Shown: positions 46,982-55,724 of the stretch, piece after piece | How the letters are laid out: each line of letters begins with the position of its first letter | How positions within the stretch are numbered: the first letter of the stretch is position 1 | Assembly: GCA_001310375.1 (NCBI GenBank) | Contig: BAXC01000017.1 | Coordinates: 1-55,839 of the forward strand | Direction of reading: 5' to 3' | Source of the DNA: Bacillus sp. JCM 19041 | GTDB taxonomy: Bacteria > Bacillota > Bacilli > Bacillales > Bacillaceae_D | Length of the DNA stretch: 55,839 nucleotides | Translations under genes and position numbers: made by a program | The notes under the pieces: generated by a model | Databases searched by the model: none | Told to the model about the DNA's origin: nothing | What the model saw: the letters and a program-made list of their open reading frames with translations, nothing else

Positions 46982-47581
46982 TCAATGACTAAAATAATCC
47001 CCCATATCATTGAGATCCATGTATGGTTTCGTTTGGGTAAGGGTCTCAGAAGGGTGACCAGTTTCACTGCCGAGCCATGACCAATCACGGAGATAAGTAA
47101 AGGCTTCTTCACTACTATCTGTACCAAGTGAGAAAAAAACGACTTGAGCAGTGATAAAAACAAGAATATGGGCGATCGAAGAATACCGGTAATTTCGTGC
47201 CACTCTTGCAGGGTCATTTTGTTTTTGAATGGCAACACGGTCTTTTTCTGTTAGTAGATCGATTCCACGTCGTTTACCAATCTTTTGTTTCATCCATCTG
47301 TCTAATTTCTTAAAATCTTGGATGCCAAATGTGATTGCATAAAGGACAAAAATGGTGATAATGATTTGAAGCGTTGATATCTCTCCAGTTCTGCTGAATA
47401 AAAGCCAGGCAAGCCCTGCCTCCAATGCAGTAATGCCAATAAAGAATAGAATGAATAACATACTTAAATTCCATCGATCAAGTAAATAGCGGGTTAAACC
47501 AAAGAATAGTAAGCAAAGCAGAGATACTACTTCCATGCTGATGAATAATACACCAGCATTTTCAATGATAAAATGAATCAT
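46982..47581 (-). CDS. Membrane protein of the two-component operon, unknown function
   Basis: 199 aa with about four to five helices (VLFISMEVVSLLCLLFFGL; LSMLFILFFIGITALEAGLA; LQIIITIFVLYAITFGIQDF; AHILVFITAQVVFFSLG) and a basic loop after the third. The start is ATG 47581 (MIHFIIENAGVLFIS), behind GAGAGG. It lies 16 nt after the response regulator gene and is likely cotranscribed, so it may be a target or a sensing partner. No family recognised. Confidence 0.65.
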   Translation of the reverse strand: MIHFIIENAGVLFISMEVVSLLCLLFFGLTRYLLDRWNLSMLFILFFIGITALEAGLAWLLFSRTGEISTLQIIITIFVLYAITFGIQDFKKLDRWMKQKIGKRRGIDLLTEKDRVAIQKQNDPARVARNYRYSSIAHILVFITAQVVFFSLGTDSSEEAFTYLRDWSWLGSETGHPSETLTQTKPYMDLNDMGDYFSH

Positions 47582-47597
47582 GTTATACTTCCTCTCT

Positions 47598-48203
47598 TTA
47601 GAGCCAACCTTTCTCTTCGGCCAGCTGCACGGCTTCATATCTGTTTGTTGTTTCTAACTTCTGCATAGCACTTGATACATAATTCCGAACCGTACCGAGT
47701 GACAAATGAGCTTCTTTTGCGATTTGTTCGGTTGATTTTCCTTGTTGCACTCTTCTCATGATATCCTGTTCGCGTTCTGAAAGTGGATTGCTTTTCAAAT
47801 TAAACAACAGATCTCCGAGCATAGGCGAAATGGCTTTGTTACCATTAATGATACGACGAATCGCTTTAATTAAATCTTCAATTGGTTCATCTTTAAGCAG
47901 ATAGCCATCAACACCGATCGTCATCGCTTTTTCAATATAGCCCGCTCGAGAAAAGGTCGTTAAAAGCGCAATTTTTCCTTCAAAGCCTTGTTGTTGCAAA
48001 GCATTCGCCGTTTCAAGACCTGTTCCGTCAGGCATTTCAATATCCATTAATAAGAGGTCAACGTCATGTAATTTCGAGAAATCTAGTACCGATTGTCCCG
48101 ATCCTGCTGTCCCAATCACTTCAATATCATTTTCCATATCAAGCAATGATGTTAGCGCATCTCTAAGAATGACTTGGTCTTCTGCAATAAAGATCTTTAT
48201 CAT
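47598..48203 (-). CDS. NarL/LuxR-type response regulator (DesR-like)
   Basis: 201 aa. The receiver domain has the acidic pair AEDQ, phospho-acceptor Asp54 in LLLMDIEMPDGTGL and Lys in LLKDEPIED. The C-terminal LuxR HTH is LSEREQDIMRRVQQGKSTEQ, followed by LSLGTVRNYVSSAMQKL. The start is ATG 48203 (MIKIFIAEDQV), with AGAGGAG 6 nt before it. The kinase gene ends 13 nt upstream. Confidence 0.9.
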   Translation of the reverse strand: MIKIFIAEDQVILRDALTSLLDMENDIEVIGTAGSGQSVLDFSKLHDVDLLLMDIEMPDGTGLETANALQQQGFEGKIALLTTFSRAGYIEKAMTIGVDGYLLKDEPIEDLIKAIRRIINGNKAISPMLGDLLFNLKSNPLSEREQDIMRRVQQGKSTEQIAKEAHLSLGTVRNYVSSAMQKLETTNRYEAVQLAEEKGWL

Positions 48204-48216
48204 TTGTTTCTCCTCT

Positions 48217-49329
48217 CTATTCAATGAAATCAGTTAGTGGTGCTCGTAAATGTACTTCTGTACCGCGTTGTTTTGCACTATGCCACTCGCAAAAACCGCC
48301 AATTAACCGCATGCGCTCTTTAATTGACTCGAGACCGTCACCTCGTTTGCGTGTTGAAAGATCAGAGCCAACTCCATCATCTTTAATTAAACAGTTTAAA
48401 TACCCGTCTTTTATAAAAAAGTGGAGTAATACTTGATCAGCGCGGCTGTGTTTGTAACAGTTAACAAGTGACTCACGAATGGATAAAGCAGTCATTGTTT
48501 CAGTTGCTTCAGTTAAAGGGGGGATATTCTTATCACCACGGACAATAAACGAAATATAGGTGCCATTAAATAAAACAAAAGCATGTTTAATTTCGGTTTG
48601 AATTTGAACATGTTTTAATTCTGTTACAACCTCGCGCACTTGTTTCGCCGCTTGTCGTGCTTCATTTAGCACATAATCCATTTCTTTTTTTGCAGCTTCA
48701 GGTTTTTGCTCAGTTAAGCGAATTGCTAGTTCGCTTTTAAACTTAATGACAGCAAGTGTATGTCCAAGAGTGTCGTGGAGGTCTCGTGCAATTCGGTTCC
48801 GTTCTTCTTCTTTTACATAATTCTCAATTTCACTTCTAGCTGCGGCCAAGTCTCTTTCGAGGCTATGAGCACGTTTAATAAATCGGACAACAAAAGGAAG
48901 AATCAGTTGCAAAAAGAGAAACGGTGCAAAAACAGTTGGCAAAAAAGCGAATGGATTACTGGCTATGACAGCAAATACGATCAAATAACATGTCGTTAGC
49001 AAAAACATGGAAATACTTAAATGAGGCCACAATCTGACTTTCCCACTACTATCAGAGAAAAGGAATAAATAGGCGAGCAAAACTGGATTAACAGTAATTG
49101 CCAATAGAGCAAACAAGCTAACGCCAACAGTACTTGCCACCACAAAGCGCCAGTCTTTATTCCAAAGCACAATATAATACAAAGCAGCAATGGTTAAAAA
49201 GAGTAAAAGGCGCAACCAGATTGGCATGGCAGAATTAGATTGCAAAAGGTTAAAGAGAAAAAAAACAAACATACAAATATCTAAAAATAAGCTGGATTTT
49301 AATTGATCACGCGGATAAAAAGAAAGCAC
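48217..49329 (-). CDS. Sensor histidine kinase, HisKA_3 type (DesK-like)
   Basis: About 370 aa. Five or more N-terminal helices form the membrane sensor. The dimerisation/phosphorylation site is RNRIARDLHDTLGHTLAVIK (the His after Leu-Asp). The ATPase domain has SIRESLVNCYKHSRAD (N box) and IKDDGVGSD. The probable start is GTG 49329, with AAAGGGTG 8-9 nt upstream, rather than the in-frame TTG at 49347. No desaturase gene is near, so the signal is unknown; membrane or wall stress is plausible for the family. Confidence 0.88.
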   Translation of the reverse strand: MLSFYPRDQLKSSLFLDICMFVFFLFNLLQSNSAMPIWLRLLLFLTIAALYYIVLWNKDWRFVVASTVGVSLFALLAITVNPVLLAYLFLFSDSSGKVRLWPHLSISMFLLTTCYLIVFAVIASNPFAFLPTVFAPFLFLQLILPFVVRFIKRAHSLERDLAAARSEIENYVKEEERNRIARDLHDTLGHTLAVIKFKSELAIRLTEQKPEAAKKEMDYVLNEARQAAKQVREVVTELKHVQIQTEIKHAFVLFNGTYISFIVRGDKNIPPLTEATETMTALSIRESLVNCYKHSRADQVLLHFFIKDGYLNCLIKDDGVGSDLSTRKRGDGLESIKERMRLIGGFCEWHSAKQRGTEVHLRAPLTDFIE

Positions 49330-49471
49330 AAGTAGACACCCTTTCAATGAACAGTCTTTCTTTTAGTATAGCGCTTTTTCATTGTAACTGAAGTTGAAAG
49401 TAGCAACCATTCATCAGTGTCATAAAATTTATATGACAGCAGTCATGTTGAATAATATATTTTAAAAAATG

Positions 49472-49500
49472 TTGTGATTTAAAAAGTTAAATCATATAAT
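49472..49500 (+). promoter_or_regulatory. Promoter/operator of the ArsR-type regulator and MFS operon
   Basis: TTGTGA (49472-49477) and TATAAT (49495-49500) are 17 nt apart. TGATTTAA and TTAAATCA (49475-49482, 49487-49494) form a perfect inverted repeat that fills the spacer. Further TGATTTAA at 49514-49521. Confidence 0.75.
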
Positions 49501-49575
49501 GAAATCAAATAGATGATTTAATAATACAAATCGATTTGAAAACATAAATTAATATAAAGGAAAGGTTGATTCATT

Positions 49576-50058
49576 ATGAAAAGACATGAGGCAATGGAAA
49601 TTAATTTAAAGCAACAGAAAGTGATTTCTGATCCCCTACGTACGCAAATTATCCAGTTGCTTGATGAGAAACCGATGACACCAAAGCAAACCGCGGATCG
49701 ACTTAATAAGAATCCTGGCACAATTTATTACCATATTCAACAATTGTTTAAGCATGCCATTTTAGAGATTGATCATGTAAGTACTGAAAAAGGGATCGTT
49801 GAAAAATACTATAAATCGAAAGCAACCTTATTTAAAAGTCCTGGAGATGGAAATGAGGATTTTCATTCGAAAAGCCAAGTGTTTCTAACGATGTCAGAAG
49901 AGTTACTCGAAGCAATGAATTACGATATTCAAGAATTGTTTTTTGATTATGCAAAAAAAGCAATGGAAGAAACAAGCGACAAGAAGTCGTACCAATGTGA
50001 GTTTCTTGTAAAAGAATATGAGGGTTCAGAATCTGATAAAGAGGAGGAAGAAAAATGA
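49576..50058 (+). CDS. ArsR-type winged-helix regulator (HTH_20)
   Basis: 160 aa. HTH: VISDPLRTQIIQLLDEKPMT, followed by NPGTIYYHIQQLFKHAILEI, then a long acidic tail. No metal-binding cysteine pair is seen, so it is probably not a metal sensor. It overlaps the MFS gene by 4 nt and likely represses it. Clear paralogue of the protein at 52456-52911 (shared IxHPLR-type start, YHIQQLF, GIVEKYYRAK-type strands). Confidence 0.87.
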   Translation: MKRHEAMEINLKQQKVISDPLRTQIIQLLDEKPMTPKQTADRLNKNPGTIYYHIQQLFKHAILEIDHVSTEKGIVEKYYKSKATLFKSPGDGNEDFHSKSQVFLTMSEELLEAMNYDIQELFFDYAKKAMEETSDKKSYQCEFLVKEYEGSESDKEEEEK

Positions 50059-51311
50059 AATCATTTGTAACCGAAAGGAATTTCCTAATTTTATTATCAG
50101 GCGTGTTTATTAACGGACTTGGTGGTGGCATTTATGCGGTGTCCGGGATGTTGCTCGTTTTGTTTTTAAGCGGAAGCGTTCTCTATTCCGGTTTTGCATT
50201 TTTTGCTGTTACACTTGCAAGCGCGATGGCTTTTCTCATTGCACCATTTGCAAACTATGTAACGTATAAGAAAGGATTAATCGTTTGTGAAGTTTTAAAG
50301 TCAGCGCTTCTGTTCACAATTCCATTGTTTTACGCGACAATTGGTCTTAACGTCTATTATGTACTTATCTTGTTATTCGCGGTTGCACTTCTTGCCCAGT
50401 TTACTTATCCGATTGAATCAACAATCATGCCCATCATTGTAGGTAAGGACAATATTATTAAAGCCAATTCTTATTTACACACGATCCGTGAGGGGATGGA
50501 TATTGCTTTTGTTGCTGGAGCAGGGATACTCGTCGCTTTTATTGGACCGGTTCAAGCCATTCTTATTACTGCAATTTGCCATCTCCTATCTTCCTTAACG
50601 TACACCCTTTTTACCTTTCAACAAAACGTGGTTTCCGAAGAGAGAAAAACAATTAGAAAGTTAGTAAATGCATACACAACTGATTTAAAAGTAGGAATTA
50701 GTTATATACGCAATTCGCTTATCCCAAAGATGATTGTCTCAATCGTATTTATCAACTTGGCAATGGGTGTAATGATGCCGAACTTACCTGCCTTTGCGCT
50801 AATAAAAGGCGGTGGTAGTGAGGTGATATATGGCTTTTACTTAGCAGGATTATCACTCGGAATTATGATTGGCGCGATTGTTACTCCAAAAGTAAAGGAA
50901 ATAGGATTCGGGCGTCTGACAATCATCAGTTTTTGCGGTACGGGCTTGTTATGGATGTGTGTGGCACTTCTTCCTGTTATCCCATCCATTATTGCTTTTT
51001 GTTTAGGAGCAATCTCAATTGGTATCGTAAATATACTGATATTTTCCGCAATTCAACAACAAGTGGACTCGTCATTAATTGGTCGTGTCATTACCGTGTT
51101 AACAAGTGCCGCTTCAATCGGAATGCCGTTTGGCGCACTGTTGGGTGGTGTTATTGGCGCTACGTTTACACCAGCGGTGCCTGTCTTTATTTGCGGGGCA
51201 GCAATGATCGTATTCAGCATTAGTTGGCTTTGTAGTACTGTATTACGGAAGCTTCCTAAAATTGATGAGGCGAAGTTATTTCCAGCAAAACAAGTAGATG
51301 AGGCAATCTGA
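50055..51311 (+). CDS. MFS efflux transporter
   Basis: 418 aa, twelve helices, MFS_3-like (TYPIESTIMPIIVGKDNIIK after helix 4; GGVIGATFTPAVPVFICGAA near the end). Start overlaps the regulator's stop (ATGA). The regulator-transporter pair suggests drug or metabolite export. Substrate unknown. Confidence 0.85.
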   Translation: MKSFVTERNFLILLSGVFINGLGGGIYAVSGMLLVLFLSGSVLYSGFAFFAVTLASAMAFLIAPFANYVTYKKGLIVCEVLKSALLFTIPLFYATIGLNVYYVLILLFAVALLAQFTYPIESTIMPIIVGKDNIIKANSYLHTIREGMDIAFVAGAGILVAFIGPVQAILITAICHLLSSLTYTLFTFQQNVVSEERKTIRKLVNAYTTDLKVGISYIRNSLIPKMIVSIVFINLAMGVMMPNLPAFALIKGGGSEVIYGFYLAGLSLGIMIGAIVTPKVKEIGFGRLTIISFCGTGLLWMCVALLPVIPSIIAFCLGAISIGIVNILIFSAIQQQVDSSLIGRVITVLTSAASIGMPFGALLGGVIGATFTPAVPVFICGAAMIVFSISWLCSTVLRKLPKIDEAKLFPAKQVDEAI

Positions 51312-51328
51312 AAAGGATAGCAGTCAAG

Positions 51329-51376
51329 AAAAAACAGCGTTGCTTTGTAATCAACACAAGCGACGCTGTTTTTTAA
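51329..51376. terminator. Bidirectional terminator between MFS and hydrolase genes
   Basis: A 17-bp stem with one mismatch (51329-51345 against 51358-51374, core ACAGCGTTGCTT), flanked by A6 and T6. Confidence 0.85.
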
Positions 51377-52340
51377 GTAATATAATATGGATCTGAAATG
51401 AAAGGATCATGTTTACGGAACTGCCGCTCAAGAAAATCAAGGACGCGCTCCTCATATTCCGCTTGGAAGTGAAAGTAACTGCGTATATGACCACCTTTTT
51501 CAGGCAACCAAATCTCACTGCCTGCTGAGTGGTTGTGAATCGCTTGAGATTCAGAAAAAGGAATCGCTCCATCCTTTTGACTATGAATTAAAAACAACCC
51601 TTTATTTGATGGGTATGATTCTGCGGCATAGACAGGTGAAACTTCCCCAGGATTAAAGTCAGGTATGATCACACCAATTGCTCTTGTTGTTCCTTCAGCA
51701 AATGATTTCGGTAACCCAGTCCAGTAATTAAAGCTATCTTTGGCGTACTCATTTAAGTCGGCAAATGGACTATCGGCAATGACAGCTTTTACTTCATCGG
51801 CCTCGGCGCCAGCATAATGGAAGTAACAGCACCCATCGACCAGCCCATTAATGCGATGTCTTGAATTCCTCTTTCTTGGCTAACATAATCAATCGCACTT
51901 AATAAGTCGGATTTTTCGTTCCCACCAAATGTGGTTGGTGCTTTATCAGATAATCCAGAGTTGCGGAAATCGAACATAAAGACATGATACCCTTCCTCAT
52001 GCATTCTGCTTGCAAGCTCTAAACTACTAAAAGGCATTTCAGTCCGGTTATAGCCATAACCATGCGCAAAGATGACAGCTTTTGGATTTTTAAAAAGAGC
52101 TTGTTTATCTGATGGAATCCACCAGCCGCTTAGTGAAAGATGATCTACCTTATTGGAGAACTGAATATCTTCGTAGTCAAGTCCATAATTCGCTGGAGTG
52201 CTTTCAAGAAGTCGTATGGCAGGATTCGTCACTTTATAACCAACAAAAATTGTGAAAGATGTAAATATGACGGTAAGGGCAGCAAAAACATTAACCATGT
52301 TCATGAGCCAGTTTTTTAAGCTGAAGGTCTTTTTCATCAC
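51373..52340 (-). CDS. Alpha/beta hydrolase with N-terminal membrane anchor, YqkD-like (frameshifted)
   Basis: About 322 aa. N-terminal helix (MVNVFAALTVIFTSFTIFVG), then HGYGYNRTEMPFSSLELASR, FDFRNSGLSDKAPTT, nucleophile elbow MGWSMGAVTSIML, acid HSQKDGAIPFSES and His EKGGHIRSY. The frame breaks near 51810; restored, it reads AEADEVKAVIADSPFADLNE. Looks like a cell-surface or membrane-facing esterase. The paralogous ArsR gene lies upstream in the same orientation. Confidence 0.82.
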
Positions 52341-52455
52341 TCCAACTCCTTAGTTATAGCATATCGTGGGACAAGTAGTGATAGTCAGAATAATTTAAGT
52401 ACTCAATTAATTATAGTGTATGATGGCAATAAGCATACAGTGTTGGAAATTAAGG

Positions 52456-52911
52456 TTATATTCCAGTATTTTTTGGTTCGACGGAAAACGTAATTTTGTG
52501 TTCGATTTGCTCAACCTGATCAGGGTCCGCTTTCCTATTTGCATATTTTAAAATAAGTTCACTAAATTCATCATTTAAATGACGAAGCTCATCACTTGTA
52601 AGAGGAACGTTATGGACTTTTTGAATAAGTGCATTGGTAGGGCTATCGTTTTCTAAATGAAAATGAGCCGCTTTAGCACGGTAATATTTCTCCACGATTC
52701 CGTTAATTGAATTGGTATGGTCAATTTCTAATAGATCATTTAAAAAAAGTTGTTGGATATGATAATGAATGCTGCCAGTTGTCTTACTATAGTGATCCGC
52801 TACTTGTTTGGCGGTCATAGGCGTAGTAGACAATAGGCGAATGATATTACTTCGTAAAGGATGAGAAATTAATTTTTGTTGTTTTAACGTCACGACCATT
52901 GAATCACGCAT
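52456..52911 (-). CDS. ArsR-type winged-helix regulator, paralogue of 49576-50058
   Basis: 151 aa. TLKQQKLISHPLRSNIIRLL, then SIHYHIQQLFLNDLLEIDHT, GIVEKYYRAKAAHFH. GAGGTGATTAG precedes ATG 52911. It may control the hydrolase gene 115 nt downstream or the ABC operon upstream of it. The 115-nt gap has a TATAAT on the minus strand but no clear terminator. Confidence 0.86.
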   Translation of the reverse strand: MRDSMVVTLKQQKLISHPLRSNIIRLLSTTPMTAKQVADHYSKTTGSIHYHIQQLFLNDLLEIDHTNSINGIVEKYYRAKAAHFHLENDSPTNALIQKVHNVPLTSDELRHLNDEFSELILKYANRKADPDQVEQIEHKITFSVEPKNTGI

Positions 52912-52932
52912 CTAATCACCTCGCTTAAACAA

Positions 52933-52982
52933 ACGATCTAGTATAATTATACGATCTAACTTTTTGGAACGCAATCATTTTG
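52933..52982 (-). promoter_or_regulatory. Promoter/operator of the second ArsR-type regulator
   Basis: On the minus strand TTGCGT and TATAAT are 17 nt apart (near 52974-52946). The palindrome GTATAATTATAC (52940-52951) covers the -10, flanked by direct repeats CGATCTA (52933-52939, 52951-52957). Differs from the TGATTTAA operator of the paralogue. Confidence 0.6.
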
Positions 52983-53021
52983 TTCTGATTTCTGACACAG
53001 TATTACACATTTACACATTTT

Positions 53022-53069
53022 TGAAAAATAAAAAAGCTATAATTGTAATAGTAACATCACAATTATAGC
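53022..53069 (-). terminator. Terminator of the ABC-2 exporter operon
   Basis: AGCTATAATTGT (53035-53046) pairs with ACAATTATAGC (53059-53069). On the minus strand it is followed by TTTTTTATTTTTC. Confidence 0.85.
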
Positions 53070-53085
53070 CAAGGTTAGACACGAT

Positions 53086-53826
53086 CTAATTTCGAGCCAT
53101 TTTTAAATACGTTCGATAAGCGAATAATGAAAGAATAAAACCAGCGATTGTATACGCGCCGATGATGAGTGAAACAAGCCAAAGTGGTTCCCCTCCAGGT
53201 AAGGTTGGAACGGCTGAAAGCAAACCTTGGTGAGCCCAGTACTGTGGTAAAAACTGTCCCATTGTCTGCAGAAAATCAGGCAATGTGTCAAATGGCATCC
53301 ATAGACCGCTGACGAGTGCCGTGCCCATAGCAATTACTTGAGCCATAACGATCCCTGTATTCTCTGTTTTTGAAAAGAGAGCAATAGCGATGCCCCAGGA
53401 AGTAATCATAAGGGAGAATAAAACGATTACAGAAAAATAGGTGAAATATTGATTAATTTCCATGCCATAAAACAGAATCCCCATTGCAGATAAAATGACT
53501 ATTTGACCAACTGTAATAACGAGGAATGGAAGAGCTTTGCCAATAAAAAACTTAGCTGGTGAAAGTGGGGTACTGGCAAGGCGTGCGACAAAACCTTTTT
53601 CTCTGTCTTTTACAAATGTAATGACAATTGAAATGATGATAAAAGCGGCGAAAAATACACTCATTCCAGTTATCGTTTGAGAAGCTACAGCAGATCTCAA
53701 AACACCGTCTACGCCAAACACTTCAATAAAAAGAATAATGAAAATAATTGGTAGGATCAGTGTCCAAAATAAGAGCGAGCGATCTTGAATCTGTTTCATT
53801 GTTTCAACTTGAGCGATGGGCCACAT
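53086..53826 (-). CDS. ABC-2 type exporter permease
   Basis: 246 aa, six helices: LLFWTLILPIIFIILFIEVF, VFFAAFIIISIVITFVKDRE (with the KEKG-type cytoplasmic turn GFVARLASTPLSPAKFFIGK), and SGLWMPFDTLPDFLQTMGQF typical of ABC-2 drug or lipid exporters. GGAG precedes ATG 53826. It partners with the ATPase 15 nt upstream. Confidence 0.87.
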   Translation of the reverse strand: MWPIAQVETMKQIQDRSLLFWTLILPIIFIILFIEVFGVDGVLRSAVASQTITGMSVFFAAFIIISIVITFVKDREKGFVARLASTPLSPAKFFIGKALPFLVITVGQIVILSAMGILFYGMEINQYFTYFSVIVLFSLMITSWGIAIALFSKTENTGIVMAQVIAMGTALVSGLWMPFDTLPDFLQTMGQFLPQYWAHQGLLSAVPTLPGGEPLWLVSLIIGAYTIAGFILSLFAYRTYLKMARN

Positions 53827-53841
53827 GTTTGTTCACTCCTT

Positions 53842-54735
53842 TTATTTGTCATCACGTAAAGTCGTACCTGTCAAAGAAAAAAATACATCTTCTAATTTTG
53901 GACGTGATAATGCTAAGTGTGTTGGATAAATGTTCTGTTGATTGCAGTGGGTAGCCAAGGTAGCAAGCGTCTTGAGAGAATTATTTGTCCCCAAAAGCCA
54001 GCCGTTTCCGTGTTGTTTTTTATTTGTGTTGGACAGTGTAAACAACTCCTCTGGTAGATTCGCGCCCTCAATATAAACAGATGGTTCAGCGTGTTGGTCG
54101 AGAATGTTGATGATATCACCAGCTTCAACGATGTTTCCTTCATCAATAAATGCGACATAATCACAGAGCTTTTCAATTTCCTCCATGTAATGGCTCACGT
54201 AGATCACTGTTTTACCTTGGTTTTTCAATTGGTCAACGATCGAGAAAATGGATTTTCTTGATTGAGGATCAACTCCTACGGTAGGTTCATCCATAATAAT
54301 TAAATCAGGATTGTGCATCAATGCACATCCAATGTTCAGCCTTCGTTTCATTCCTCCAGAGAATGTATTCACTGTATCTTTGCTACGGTCTTTTAAGCCA
54401 ATTTGCTCAAGGACAAGGTTTTCCCGTTTATGTAACGTATTCTTATCCAGGTTGTGGATTTTTCCAAAAAAACGTAAGTTGGCGCTGGCGCTAATGGTTT
54501 CCTCAAGACTGATGTCTTGAGGAACGTAGCCAAGAGACGCTTTCTTCTTCGTGTCATAGAAAAGATTGCCTGAATCACTGACAACAATTTCAGAAATGAT
54601 CTTCATTAATGTCGATTTTCCTGAACCATTTGGACCAATAAGACCATAGCAAGTACCGCTAGGGATGGATAAAGACACATTCTTTAAAACCTGCTTGTTT
54701 TCATAGGATTTAGATATTTGTTTAACGGTTAACAT
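53842..54735 (-). CDS. ABC exporter ATP-binding protein
   Basis: 297 aa from ATG 54735 (MLTVKQISKSYENKQVLKNV), with AAAGGAC upstream; the longer frame to 54828 overlaps the previous gene and is unlikely. Walker A GPNGSGKST, signature FSGGMKRRLNIGCAL, Walker B LIIMDEPTVGVDP, switch YVSHYMEEIE. Typical CcmA/DrrA-type ATPase. Confidence 0.9.
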   Translation of the reverse strand: MLTVKQISKSYENKQVLKNVSLSIPSGTCYGLIGPNGSGKSTLMKIISEIVVSDSGNLFYDTKKKASLGYVPQDISLEETISASANLRFFGKIHNLDKNTLHKRENLVLEQIGLKDRSKDTVNTFSGGMKRRLNIGCALMHNPDLIIMDEPTVGVDPQSRKSIFSIVDQLKNQGKTVIYVSHYMEEIEKLCDYVAFIDEGNIVEAGDIINILDQHAEPSVYIEGANLPEELFTLSNTNKKQHGNGWLLGTNNSLKTLATLATHCNQQNIYPTHLALSRPKLEDVFFSLTGTTLRDDK

Positions 54736-54739
54736 CGAT

Positions 54740-55066
54740 TCAGTCCTTTCGTTTTTTTTGAGGAGAAATGCGGGCGTGAATAAGTGCTTCAAGCGCTTCA
54801 ATATAATCTTCATAGGCCAGAGCTCCAACTTTAGTAACGGAAATGATTGTTTTTGGTTTTCGGTTTACGAACGTTTTTTCAACAAGAATATAACCAGCCT
54901 GTTCGAGTTTTAAGATGTGTGATCCAAGGTTTCCATCGGTTAGATCAAGCTTTTGTTTAAGCATCGCGAAATCGCAATAGCTGTGTGACATGACCAAACT
55001 CATAATGCCTAAGCGTGCTTTCGCATGAATCACATCGTCGATTCCGCGTAATGGTGGTTCAGCCAT
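54740..55066 (-). CDS. Winged-helix transcriptional regulator of the ABC operon
   Basis: 108 aa. LRGIDDVIHAKARLGIMSLV, LKQKLDLTDGNLGSHILKLE (recognition helix) and a wing. It belongs to the MarR-like HTH_27 group often found with ABC-2 exporters. It overlaps the upstream membrane-protein gene by 8 nt and precedes the ATPase by 4 nt. It probably represses the operon through the ACTCTG palindrome. Confidence 0.86.
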   Translation of the reverse strand: MAEPPLRGIDDVIHAKARLGIMSLVMSHSYCDFAMLKQKLDLTDGNLGSHILKLEQAGYILVEKTFVNRKPKTIISVTKVGALAYEDYIEALEALIHARISPQKKRKD

Positions 55067-55649
55067 TTGATGCTCCTGTTGTAAACAACCATATTCCAGT
55101 GAGTAGCAAGCCTATAGCGCTAAAGAGCGTGATGAGAAACAGAGGACCAATAGCTAGAATAAAAAACACGGTCGTTACAATTCCAAGCCAAATTCCCATA
55201 AAAAACAAAGGCTTGCCAAGAGGTAGACTTAAAAGCAAATAAGCGACTGATACGAGAATGGCGTTATACATGGGAAATAATTCTAAGGTGATAGGAATTA
55301 CTTGTGTGATAAACAAAGCTACAAAAACACAAACAAAGAAAGCAATACCGGCTAAAGCCATTCGCAGTTGAGCTTTTAAAAAATGAGGCAGAGGCTCATG
55401 TTGTTGCTGTTTGTTGAAGGTGAAAAAAGTAAGCATCCACCCAGAAGATCCTAGCAAGATCCACATCCAGAAAATAGTACTCGAAGAAGCAAAAAAGGAA
55501 ATGCCAGATCCGATAAGCAATAACATTCCCCATAGCATAAAATAAGGAGCGGTTTGCTTGTTGAATTGTTGCTTTTGGCGCGTAACCATTTTTAAGTGGG
55601 AAAGCTGTTCAACGGCTTCGTCATAAGATAAAGCAGTATCTTGTTGCAT
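55059..55649 (-). CDS. Membrane protein of the ABC exporter operon, unknown function
   Basis: 196 aa from ATG 55649 (MQQDTALSYDEAVEQLSHLK), with AAAGGGTG upstream; the longer frame to 55769 crosses the promoter. A soluble N-terminal 45 residues is followed by about five helices (APYFMLWGMLLLIGSGISFF; FWMWILLGSSGWMLTFFTF; ALAGIAFFVCVFVALFITQV). First gene of the operon with the regulator and the ABC exporter. No family recognised. Confidence 0.75.
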   Translation of the reverse strand: MQQDTALSYDEAVEQLSHLKMVTRQKQQFNKQTAPYFMLWGMLLLIGSGISFFASSSTIFWMWILLGSSGWMLTFFTFNKQQQHEPLPHFLKAQLRMALAGIAFFVCVFVALFITQVIPITLELFPMYNAILVSVAYLLLSLPLGKPLFFMGIWLGIVTTVFFILAIGPLFLITLFSAIGLLLTGIWLFTTGASNG

Positions 55650-55670
55650 TAAATCACCCTTTCGAAGAGA

Positions 55671-55724
55671 ACTCTGTATTGCAGAGTATATGTTGAGCAT
55701 AGAGTGTAAAAAGCTTAATGTCAA
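55671..55724 (-). promoter_or_regulatory. Promoter and operator of the ABC exporter operon
   Basis: On the minus strand TTGACA (55724-55719) and TATGCT (55701-55696) are 17 nt apart. ACTCTG-TATTG-CAGAGT (55671-55687), a perfect inverted repeat, lies just after the expected transcription start, a place where a bound repressor blocks initiation. Beyond 55770 nothing is recognised. Confidence 0.75.

Noticed and set aside
53074..53090. TTAGA...TCTAA with CGATCTA near the end of the ABC permease gene as a third operator
   Set aside because: It falls on the stop codon of the permease, downstream of its operon, and the match is short; chance is likely.
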